Source: an uncultured bacterium (GTDB lineage Bacteria > Bacillota > Clostridia > Lachnospirales > Lachnospiraceae). Taken from it: 14,028 bases of DNA. Made by a program: the position numbers and the translations under genes. Positions 7,826 through 13,942 of this stretch are shown here, piece by piece; within the stretch, counting starts at the first letter, position 1; each line of letters begins with the position of its first letter. The stretch covers positions 1 to 14,028 of the forward strand of contig CAJMMH010000039.1 in NCBI GenBank assembly GCA_905214365.1. The letters run 5' to 3'. The notes beneath the pieces were generated by a model. It saw only the letters and a program-made list of their open reading frames with translations. It ran no database searches and had not been told where the DNA came from.

Positions 7826-7854
7826 ATTATACAGAGGGGAAAGAAAAATGTCAA
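7826..7854 (-). promoter_or_regulatory. Perfect consensus promoter of tRNA-Gln copy 1
   Basis: Minus strand TTGACA (7849-7854), exactly 17 bases, then TATAAT (7826-7831). Both hexamers match the sigma-A consensus completely, as expected for a strong stable-RNA promoter. The predicted start is about ten bases before the tRNA. Confidence 0.88.
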
Positions 7855-8029
7855 GCAAAATCTGAAAAAAATTACATGCCAGATTGATAGAGGAAGAAAA
7901 AATACATCTTTTAACATTTAGAGATATTTTTATAAAAAAAGAAAAATATCAGAAGAAATTTTGAAGAATCCGTTGTCCTTATAGATGAAAGAGGAAAGAT
8001 AAAAGGACACAGAGGAAGAGGAAAATGTA
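7855..8029. other. AT-rich gap upstream of the sigma factor gene
   Basis: These 175 bases are conspicuously A-rich compared with the genes on either side. I found no well-spaced sigma-A promoter for the sigma factor gene and no clear ECF-type -35/-10 pair. The only weak candidate is TATAAA at 7931-7936 with no good -35. Short open stretches without starts are present but look accidental. Confidence 0.4.
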
Positions 8030-8587
8030 GTGGAAGATAGAGAGATTGTTAATCTGTTCTGGCAGCGAAGTGAAGAGGCAGTTGTTCAGACGCAGGAAAA
8101 ATATGAAAGATACTGCTCAGAAATTTCGTGGCATGTCCTCCGGAGCAGGGAGGACGTTCGGGAATGCGTCAACGATACCTGGATGCAGACATGGAACAGT
8201 ATTCCAGTCAACCGCCCGGAAAGCCTGAAGGCGTATGTCGGCCGGATCGCCCGGAATCTTTCGCTGAACCGTCAGAAGCATGAGCAGAGGAAAAAACGGG
8301 GCGGCGGCCAGATTTCTGCCGTGTATGAGGAACTGGCGGAAATGATCGGGCAGGAGGATACCGTGGCAGCTCACGTAGAAAAGCAAGCTTTCCTGGAATT
8401 CCTGACAGCATTTTTAGGAAAGCTTGGCCGGAAGGAGCGGGATTTTTTTGTACTTCGCTTCTGGTATCTGCACTCTCCGAGGGAGATTGCGGCACAGTTC
8501 GGGATGCGGGAAAAGGAAGTTTATAATTGTCTGTACCGGATACGGCAGCAATTCCGGAAAGCATGGGAGGAGGAGAACCGGCAGTGA
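8030..8587 (+). CDS. RNA polymerase sigma factor, ECF-like (sigma-70 family)
   Basis: 185-residue two-domain sigma factor, the usual ECF size. Region 2 spans about residues 20-85, with the core-binding and -10 recognition helices (EDVRECVNDTWMQTWNSI, then AYVGRIARNLSLNRQ). A short linker follows, then region 4 at about 125-180, with the HTH that contacts the -35 element (SPREIAAQFGMREKEVYNCL, then YRIRQQFRKAW). It probably directs RNA polymerase to a small regulon when released by the protein encoded next. The start is GTG 8030 after AGAGGAAGAGG; the nearby ATG at 8025 is followed at once by a stop. It overlaps the downstream gene as GTGA. The target promoters and signal are unknown. Confidence 0.88.
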   Translation: MEDREIVNLFWQRSEEAVVQTQEKYERYCSEISWHVLRSREDVRECVNDTWMQTWNSIPVNRPESLKAYVGRIARNLSLNRQKHEQRKKRGGGQISAVYEELAEMIGQEDTVAAHVEKQAFLEFLTAFLGKLGRKERDFFVLRFWYLHSPREIAAQFGMREKEVYNCLYRIRQQFRKAWEEENRQ

Positions 8588-10377
8588 GAAAAAAACAGGA
8601 ACAGGACACCAGCTGGGAAGAAATTTTGCAACTGATCTCGGAGCTTCCGGATGATTATATTACGGAAGCGGATGAGGACGGCAAAAAGGCTTCTGAAGCG
8701 CAGAAAGAGAAAAAAGGAGGAATCGCGATGAGCAGAATGTTGACAGCAGGAGCAGGAATTGCGGCAGCAGCGGTAATCGGTGTATCAGGGATCGCAATGT
8801 ACGCAGGATTGAATGGAAAACAGGGCGCGCAGAATGCGGTAACACTGTCTGCGGATGAAAGCAGTCTGGAGGATCTGCTGGCCGGGGCAGAGGCGTGGTA
8901 CGGCGCGGTAACGAAAGTCGATGAAACCGGTGTGGAAATTGAAGGACTTTCGGTAAACGGAGACTGGCACAGCGAAACAAGCCGATGGAGCGCGGACGAA
9001 ATCGCGGCTGTAGCCAGTTCAGCAGATGGTATGGAGCGCACACAGCTGTCCGATCTGCAGGCTGGTGATCTGGTCTGTGTGATTCAGGCGAAAGACGGCA
9101 GTGATACGCGGGTAAAGCTGATTGTATTTGGAAACCGGTCAAGTGAAGAGCTGCAGACAAAGCGTCTGGTCAGCGAGGCGCTTGCGCATGCCGGGACAAT
9201 CGCCGACATGGCGGCGGATACCGACTGGCTGGATCAGACTGCGGGACTTTCTGATAATTCGCTGGCCCGGATTCAGGCACAGTCCGCGGAAAAAATCGGA
9301 TCACAGCTTCCGGATGATCTCCGGATTCTGACTCTGTCCGGCAGCGAAACTGATGAATTTTTGAACCAGGTTGGCGGAGGAGAGCTGCTTCCGCAGGGCG
9401 CGCGGCTGGATTATATGTGCAGAATCATCCCGGATTATTTCAACGCGCAGCAGGGAAGCACGGCGATCAGCGCCTATAGTATGCTGCAGAACAGCGTGTA
9501 CCTGCACCTGGATCAGGAACTGGCAGATCCGATTCTGATGTGGCTGTACTATGACGGCGCTCCATCTGTCTATGTCAGCGTAACTCCATACGATGGGCAG
9601 ACGGTAAAAATGAGAACAGCAGCAATTGATGGCAGTATTTCACAGTATCTGCACAATCAGCTGGAGTTGTTTGAAGGGGAGACAAAGGAAGGCTTCTCTG
9701 CGGATGACGGAAGAGCCGCGTTTGTGCAGCTGTTTGCGAATGGAGAGAAATTTGATTCCTTTGACGGACTGGAGGAAACAGTAACAGCTTATACGTTTGC
9801 GTGTCCAAAAGAGGATCGGCCGGACGATGATTCTTCATATTACAGTACGTTGGTCTCACAGCTGGTTAAGAAAGCATCGGAAAGCAATCTGACAGAGATG
9901 GCCGGATTTTACACGGCGACTGAGAGTATAAAAACGCTGATACAGGAAGCGGAAGCCGCGATGGAAGCAACCGCAAATTGGTCAGCGATACAGGTACGCG
10001 TTTATCAATTTGCGCAAGAAGAAGGAAAAAGCTCGTGGGATCTCTCAGCGGCTGATCAGGCGGCGGTTGCAATTCAGACGCAGACCTATAGCGAGGATGT
10101 GACAGGTATGGCGGCAAGCGCTACGCTTTCTTCGCTGGTAGGTGATGCGCTTCCAGCGTTCCCGCTCCCGAAAGACTGGAGCGGATCGAAGCTTGTCTGC
10201 ATGGAATTTCCGGGATTGGTTGTCCTGGTTCCGGTTGAAGCAGGAGAAAATAACTATCTGGAATTGCCGAGGGTGGTATTTTGCTGGACAAATGATCCGT
10301 CAGAGATTGAAAAACAGATCGAAACTCTGGGAGCAGAGCTGGGAATTGAGGAAACAGTCGAGAGCATGGAGCAGTAA
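8584..10377 (+). CDS. Putative membrane anti-sigma factor / sensor paired with the ECF sigma
   Basis: 597 residues from GTG 8584, which overlaps the sigma stop (GTGA) and sits behind GGGAGGAGGAG; the longer open frame from TTG 8527 lies inside the sigma gene and is less likely. Residues 1-50 are cytoplasmic and contain SWEEILQLISELPDDYITEA, resembling short N-terminal anti-sigma segments in Clostridia. There is no HxxxCxxC zinc motif. One membrane span lies at about 54-76 (AGAGIAAAAVIGVSGIAMYA). The remaining 520 residues are predicted outside the cell: first a small beta-rich section (WYGAVTKVDETGVEIEGLSV), then a long stretch I do not recognise, with few cysteines. Role as anti-sigma and envelope sensor is inferred from gene order, topology and coupling. 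A strong internal start exists at 8728. Confidence 0.7.
   Translation: MRKKQEQDTSWEEILQLISELPDDYITEADEDGKKASEAQKEKKGGIAMSRMLTAGAGIAAAAVIGVSGIAMYAGLNGKQGAQNAVTLSADESSLEDLLAGAEAWYGAVTKVDETGVEIEGLSVNGDWHSETSRWSADEIAAVASSADGMERTQLSDLQAGDLVCVIQAKDGSDTRVKLIVFGNRSSEELQTKRLVSEALAHAGTIADMAADTDWLDQTAGLSDNSLARIQAQSAEKIGSQLPDDLRILTLSGSETDEFLNQVGGGELLPQGARLDYMCRIIPDYFNAQQGSTAISAYSMLQNSVYLHLDQELADPILMWLYYDGAPSVYVSVTPYDGQTVKMRTAAIDGSISQYLHNQLELFEGETKEGFSADDGRAAFVQLFANGEKFDSFDGLEETVTAYTFACPKEDRPDDDSSYYSTLVSQLVKKASESNLTEMAGFYTATESIKTLIQEAEAAMEATANWSAIQVRVYQFAQEEGKSSWDLSAADQAAVAIQTQTYSEDVTGMAASATLSSLVGDALPAFPLPKDWSGSKLVCMEFPGLVVLVPVEAGENNYLELPRVVFCWTNDPSEIEKQIETLGAELGIEETVESMEQ
8714..8730 (+). promoter_or_regulatory. 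Internal ribosome binding site and in-frame ATG in the putative anti-sigma gene
   Basis: AAGGAGG (8714-8720), seven bases, then ATG (8728-8730), in frame at codon 49. Use of this start would give a 549-residue protein with the membrane span and outer domain but without the cytoplasmic putative sigma-binding segment. Confidence 0.4.
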
Positions 10378-10424
10378 AAGAATCCTCCGCTTGCGTGCGT
10401 AGAGAACGAAGCGGAGAGGACAGA

Positions 10425-10474
10425 GGGCAGCTGCATTATGGATGAGGTGTCATCCGTTTCGCGGCTGCCCTTTT
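10425..10474 (+). terminator. Terminator of the sigma/anti-sigma operon
   Basis: GGGCAGC (10425-10431) pairs with GCTGCCC (10464-10470), with an inner GGATGA/TCATCC hairpin, followed by TTTT. A second hairpin, CTCCGCTT (10385-10392) with AAGCGGAG (10409-10416), lies just before it. Confidence 0.75.
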
Positions 10475-10485
10475 CAGCTGCAAAT

Positions 10486-10517
10486 GTTTCGAACGCACTC
10501 TAGAGTACGTTTGAAAC
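10486..10517. repeat. 32-bp near-perfect palindrome
   Basis: The two 16-base halves are complementary with no loop, except one C/A mismatch and one G/T pair. The centre is ACTCTAGAGT and the outer arms are GTTTC and GAAAC. It has no T tract on either side, so it does not look like a terminator. It sits between two convergent terminators. Confidence 0.7.
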
Positions 10518-10521
10518 AAAC

Positions 10522-10551
10522 AAAAAACCTCTGAAGAAATCTCTTCAGAGG
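10522..10551 (-). terminator. Terminator of the second tRNA-Gln gene
   Basis: Perfect 10-bp stem, CCTCTGAAGA (10528-10537) with TCTTCAGAGG (10542-10551), 4-base loop, followed on the minus strand by six T (10522-10527). Its sequence is unrelated to the terminator of the other copy. Confidence 0.88.
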
Positions 10552-10559
10552 CTTTACAG

Positions 10560-10632
10560 CAGCGCTACCAGGATTCGAACCTGGAAAATGCTGGAGTCAG
10601 AGTCCAGTGCCTTACCGTTTGGCGATAGCGCT
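10560..10632 (-). tRNA. tRNA-Gln (anticodon CUG), copy 2
   Basis: Identical over all 73 bases to the gene at 7736-7808, same strand, same anticodon CUG and discriminator G, CCA not encoded. The identity extends only two bases past the 3' end and stops exactly at the 5' end. Confidence 0.95.
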
Positions 10633-10648
10633 TCACAACAACAGTGAT

Positions 10649-10677
10649 AGTATAGCGAAAAAACAACAGCTTGTCAA
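10649..10677 (-). promoter_or_regulatory. Promoter of tRNA-Gln copy 2
   Basis: Minus strand TTGACA (10672-10677), 17 bases, TATACT (10649-10654). The spacer sequence is unrelated to that of copy 1. Confidence 0.85.
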
Positions 10678-10729
10678 GCACTTTTTAAAGAAAAAAACAG
10701 AAACGCCCTAATTCTTTTTTCGAAACTTC

Positions 10730-10759
10730 TTTTCAAAAGGAAACATGGTATGCTATAAT
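10730..10759 (+). promoter_or_regulatory. Extended -10 promoter of the thioesterase operon
   Basis: TGCTATAAT (10751-10759) is a complete extended -10 element. The -35 is weak (TTTTCA at 10730-10735, 18-base spacer). The predicted start near 10766 gives a leader of about 150 bases. Confidence 0.65.
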
Positions 10760-10766
10760 AAGGGCA

Positions 10767-10916
10767 ATGTCCGGCGGCAGAAATACGCAGAATTCGAGGA
10801 ATTCCGAGGAATTCGGGTGACTGCGTTCAGGAGCGGGCGGCAAAGCGGAAGGCGAATGCCCGCTTTATGCGGCAGAGGACAGAAATGATGTGTTACAGCA
10901 AGAGGCGGTGAAAACA
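10767..10916 (+). promoter_or_regulatory. Structured leader of the thioesterase operon
   Basis: Two inverted repeats: ACGCAG (10785-10790) with CTGCGT (10821-10826), enclosing three GAATTC units set in repeated GAGGAATTC; and AGCGGGC (10832-10838) with GCCCGCT (10858-10864). A 17-codon open frame starts at ATG 10767 and ends at 10820, inside the first hairpin. I recognise no known riboswitch and no FapR box. Confidence 0.4.
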
Positions 10917-11669
10917 ATGTATCAGTTTGAAAGTATTGTGCGTTACAGCGAGATCGGTGAAAACGGAACACTTTCGTTAGCGGCGATGATGAATTACCTG
11001 CAGGATTGCTCAACGTTTCAGTCAGAAAAGGAGGGCGCAGGTCTGGAGTGGCTGAAAGCAAAAGACAGGGCGTGGCTTCTCTGCGGCTGGCAGATTGAGC
11101 TTCGGCGGCTGCCGCGGTTCAAGGAAAAGATTGCGATCCAGACGAGGCCGTATTCGTTTGCAGGAATGCTTGGCTACCGTACCTTCAATATTGTATCGGA
11201 ACACGGAGAAAGCCTGGTATGGGCCAATTCTGTCTGGTGCTATGTGCAGCCGTCTGTTTCAAGACCGGTACGGCTGACACAGGAGGACATGGATCCGTAT
11301 CTTCCTCTGGATCCGGCGCCTGCGCAGCCAGCGGAACGGAAGCTGAAAATGCCGGCCGGGGGAAAAACGATGGAAACGTTCCCGGTCCGCAGGGAGCATC
11401 TGGATACCAATCACCATGTCAACAATGGACAGTATATTATGCTGGCTTCGGATTATCTGCCGGATGATTTTGAAATTTCAGAGATCCGCGCGGAGTACCG
11501 CAGTCAGGCGCGTCTGGGAGACCGTATGACGCCGGTTGTTGTGCGGGAGAATGACCGGGTGACGGTTCAGCTTGGTGACGGAGAAAAGAAGGTATACGCA
11601 GTCATTGCGTTTGCCTCACGCAAAACAGAGCGGTCCGGGGAGACCGCCAATGAACAGGAGTACGTATGA
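10917..11669 (+). CDS. Acyl-ACP thioesterase
   Basis: 250-residue protein of the FatA/FatB-like acyl-ACP thioesterase family, with two hotdog folds (about 1-115 and 150-240). It would release free fatty acids from acyl carrier protein in the cytoplasm. The C-terminal hotdog carries the signature LDTNHHVNNGQYI (162-174), with N165 and H167 at the positions of the plant catalytic Asn and His. Where plant enzymes have EYRREC, this protein has EYRSQA (193-198), so the plant Glu-Cys pair is absent; bacterial members often differ here. I prefer ATG 10917 behind AGAGGCGGTG over GTG 10890. It overlaps the next gene as ATGA, suggesting coupling. Confidence 0.88.
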   Translation: MYQFESIVRYSEIGENGTLSLAAMMNYLQDCSTFQSEKEGAGLEWLKAKDRAWLLCGWQIELRRLPRFKEKIAIQTRPYSFAGMLGYRTFNIVSEHGESLVWANSVWCYVQPSVSRPVRLTQEDMDPYLPLDPAPAQPAERKLKMPAGGKTMETFPVRREHLDTNHHVNNGQYIMLASDYLPDDFEISEIRAEYRSQARLGDRMTPVVVRENDRVTVQLGDGEKKVYAVIAFASRKTERSGETANEQEYV

Positions 11670-12496
11670 TCGAATTAGGAAAAGTGCAGACGCTGAAGGT
11701 TCTGCGGGAAAAAGAGTTTGGAGTTTATCTGGGAGAAAATGATCAGGACAGCGGGATTCTGCTTCCGAAGAAGCAGGTCCCTCCGCAGACAAAGCCGGGA
11801 GATCAGATTGAAGTATTTGTATATAAGGATTCTCAGGACAGAAACATTGCGACAACAAAGAAGCCGATGATTCAGATTGGAGAGATGGCAGTTCTTACTG
11901 TGAAGGATAAGACCAGGATCGGTGCGTTTCTGGACTGGGGACTGGAAAAGGATTTGTTTCTTCCATTTAAAGAACAGACTGTACCGCTCAGAAGAGGAGA
12001 TAACTGCCTGGTCCGCCTGTATGAGGATAAGAGCGGACGTCTGTGCGCAACGATGAAGGTATATGCTTATCTGGAGCCGAATGATACCTATCACGCAGGT
12101 GATCAGGTAACCGGAACCATTTACCGCATCAATCCGGAAATGGGTGCGTTTGTTGCGGTTGACAACCGTTACTTCGGAATGATTCCGAATCATGAGCTGT
12201 TTGACAGCTATCGCTGCGGCGATACGGTAACGGCACGCGTCACGCAGGTGCGTGAGGATGGAAAGTTGAACCTGGCGCTTCGGGAAAAGTCCTATCTGCA
12301 GATAGGAACGGACGCGGAAGCCATTCTGAAAACAATGGAGGATTTCGGCGGATATCTTCCATTCGGCGAAAAGGCAGACCCGGAGGTAATCAAGAGAGAG
12401 CTGCGCATGAGCAAGAATGCGTTCAAGCGCGCGCTTGGCCATCTCCTGAAGGAGAGAAAAATCAGCATCCAGGATGACCGGATTGACCGGATCTGA
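11666..12496 (+). CDS. CvfB-like S1-domain RNA-binding protein
   Basis: 276 residues. Three S1/OB-like repeats are visible: about 1-65 (GKVQTLKVLREKEFGVYLG), 68-135 (GEMAVLTVKDKTRIGAFLDW) and 140-210 (GDQVTGTIYRINPEMGAFVAV). A C-terminal winged-helix-like domain (about 220-276, MSKNAFKRALGHLLKERKI) follows. This order matches CvfB/YitL proteins, which bind RNA and in Staphylococcus aureus affect virulence gene expression. The exact function here is unknown. The start overlaps the thioesterase stop (ATGA) with an AGGAG about eight bases upstream. The protease gene follows after 52 bases. Confidence 0.88.
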   Translation: MIELGKVQTLKVLREKEFGVYLGENDQDSGILLPKKQVPPQTKPGDQIEVFVYKDSQDRNIATTKKPMIQIGEMAVLTVKDKTRIGAFLDWGLEKDLFLPFKEQTVPLRRGDNCLVRLYEDKSGRLCATMKVYAYLEPNDTYHAGDQVTGTIYRINPEMGAFVAVDNRYFGMIPNHELFDSYRCGDTVTARVTQVREDGKLNLALREKSYLQIGTDAEAILKTMEDFGGYLPFGEKADPEVIKRELRMSKNAFKRALGHLLKERKISIQDDRIDRI

Positions 12497-12548
12497 TCTG
12501 CACGGCGGAAAACAAAACCGGCGGCAGTCCGGAAAGGAGTGTGAGCGT

Positions 12549-13493
12549 ATGCCGCAGTCAACCAAACTCAGTACCGCGTTTCTGGCGACGGTAATTCTTT
12601 ATCTGGCGTTTATGTTTCTCCCGCTGCTTATCCCACAGATGGACAGCCTTCCGTCCTGGGCAACAATGGCGGCCGGAGAGCTTCTGATTATGCTTCCTTC
12701 CCTGATTTATGTGAAGAAAAACGGGAAGGATACAAGAAGGATGATTCCGCATCGCAGGCTGACGCTTGGAACCGTGTGCTGCCTGATTGTGTTTGTACCG
12801 GCTGTATCGCCATTGGTATCCTTCTTTAATTATGTAACAACGATTTTCTTCGGAAATACGGCAGCTGCGGCGGCGGGAACAATCACGTCGATGCCGGTGT
12901 GGGCGGGCGTACTGCTGATGGCGGTTCTTCCGGCATATTGCGAAGAATTTGTCTTCCGGGGAATTTTCTTCCGGGGATACCGCAGGCACGGATTTTACGC
13001 AGCGGCTCTCGTCAGCGCGCTGTATTTCGGGATGCTGCATATGAACTGGAATCAGTTCTCATACGCAGTAATTCTTGGCATTGTTTTTGTACTGCTTGAA
13101 GAGGCAAGCGGGACCATTTACGCGCCGATGCTGGTTCATTTCGGGATCAACTTTCAGTCCGTGGCAGTAATGGCGTCGTACCGTTCCGCGTCGGATTATG
13201 CGCAGGCAGTGGAAAGCAGTTCGCAGCTGCTGTACGGCTCAGGCGGAAGCGGGATGCTTGTACTTCAGGGTGGATATCTGTTCCTCGCTGCGCTGTTCTC
13301 CGCAGGCATCTGTGCGCTCCTGATTTACGCGATTGCAAGGATCAATTCCAGAACCGGCTATATGGTATGGATGCTCGGAAAGGGCGAGCGAGCGCAGTTA
13401 AAGCAGCTTCCAAAGGAGAAGCTGTTCAGCGTGCCGATGGCGGCGGCAATCGTAATCTGCATCGGATTTATGTGCTGGATTGCGCTTCGGTAA
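12549..13493 (+). CDS. CPBP-family intramembrane glutamic endopeptidase
   Basis: 314-residue multi-span membrane protein of the CPBP (CAAX protease/bacteriocin-processing, Abi) family. All three catalytic motifs are present: EEFVFR (E132, E133, R137), FGMLH (F160, H164) and HFGIN (H197, N201). Spans are visible around residues 8-30, 40-55, 75-92, 118-130, 150-163, 170-184, 245-265 and 290-312. Members cleave membrane substrates, prenylated peptides or bacteriocin leaders; the substrate here is unknown. I place the start at ATG 12549, behind GGAAAGGAG; an open frame from 12474 overlaps the upstream gene and lacks such a site. It is probably the last gene of the thioesterase operon, and its stop abuts the stop of the opposing regulator gene. 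Confidence 0.9.
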   Translation: MPQSTKLSTAFLATVILYLAFMFLPLLIPQMDSLPSWATMAAGELLIMLPSLIYVKKNGKDTRRMIPHRRLTLGTVCCLIVFVPAVSPLVSFFNYVTTIFFGNTAAAAAGTITSMPVWAGVLLMAVLPAYCEEFVFRGIFFRGYRRHGFYAAALVSALYFGMLHMNWNQFSYAVILGIVFVLLEEASGTIYAPMLVHFGINFQSVAVMASYRSASDYAQAVESSSQLLYGSGGSGMLVLQGGYLFLAALFSAGICALLIYAIARINSRTGYMVWMLGKGERAQLKQLPKEKLFSVPMAAAIVICIGFMCWIALR

Positions 13494-13922
13494 CTATGGG
13501 CTGTATCTGTCGGACCCGGTACCGGAAGAATCACCGCTGCCGGATCTTGCGCAGCTTAAGAACTCATGGATCAGGTCACGGCACTCGCGCGCCTCATCGC
13601 TGGTGCAGCTGCTGATCATCAGGGACAGCTCGCGGCGGACGCGGTAGCTGTCAGGTTCACGGACAACGCGGACCTCCTGCCGGTCCGGAAGCGCGCCGCC
13701 GCGTTCCATCAGGTAATCGTATGAGATATCAAGCTGTTCGTGAAGCAGACGCATGACGCGGTTGGAAACTGGCCGTACGCCGCGTTCAATGGAGCCGAGG
13801 TAGCTTGGAGAAATACCGATCAGGCGTCCGAATTCTTCCTGGGTCATGTGCCGCAGCTTTCGCTCGGCCCTGAGCCTGCGTCCGACCGAGCCGGGCGACA
13901 GGAGATTATCTTTTTTACTCAT
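13494..13922 (-). CDS. XRE-family transcriptional regulator
   Basis: 142 residues. An XRE/Cro-type helix-turn-helix occupies about residues 13-68 (LRAERKLRHMTQEEFGRLIG, then ISPSYLGSIERGVRPVSNRV). The rest is a short helical stretch (about 95-128) with two cysteines, then a Ser/Gly-rich tail. No enzymatic or sensor domain is recognised. The start at 13922 is fixed by AAGGAGG five or six bases upstream. The stop TAG (13494-13496) directly touches the TAA of the convergent protease gene. A long hairpin ends 20 bases before the start codon, so the leader may be regulated at the RNA level. Confidence 0.88.
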   Translation of the reverse strand: MSKKDNLLSPGSVGRRLRAERKLRHMTQEEFGRLIGISPSYLGSIERGVRPVSNRVMRLLHEQLDISYDYLMERGGALPDRQEVRVVREPDSYRVRRELSLMISSCTSDEARECRDLIHEFLSCARSGSGDSSGTGSDRYSP

Positions 13923-13942
13923 AAGGTCCTCCTTGGATTATG

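Noticed and set aside
7936..8040. Start-less open stretch in the AT-rich gap before the sigma gene (reads SVVLIDERGKIKGHRGRGKC), as a possible gene remnant
   Set aside because: Only about 34 codons, no start, A-rich bias alone could produce it, and it matches nothing I recognise.
8527..8583. Longer N-terminus of the putative anti-sigma from TTG 8527
   Set aside because: GTG 8584 has a strong ribosome binding site and the typical GTGA overlap with the sigma stop; the extra 19 residues are encoded within the sigma C-terminus.
7734..10632. Classical integrative element inserted at a tRNA attachment site
   Set aside because: No integrase or excisionase is present, and both tRNA copies have complete, unrelated promoters and terminators, unlike a duplicated attachment core.
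10890..10916. GTG start for the thioesterase nine codons upstream
   Set aside because: ATG 10917 has the better ribosome binding site, and family proteins begin close to this position.
12474..12548. Start of the CPBP protease at 12474
   Set aside because: The added 25 residues are hydrophilic, overlap the CvfB-like gene and lack a ribosome binding site; ATG 12549 follows GGAAAGGAG.
11675..12565. Antisense open frame of nearly 300 codons across the CvfB-like gene
   Set aside because: The plus-strand frame encodes clear S1 domains; the antisense product shows no recognisable domain and arises from codon bias.
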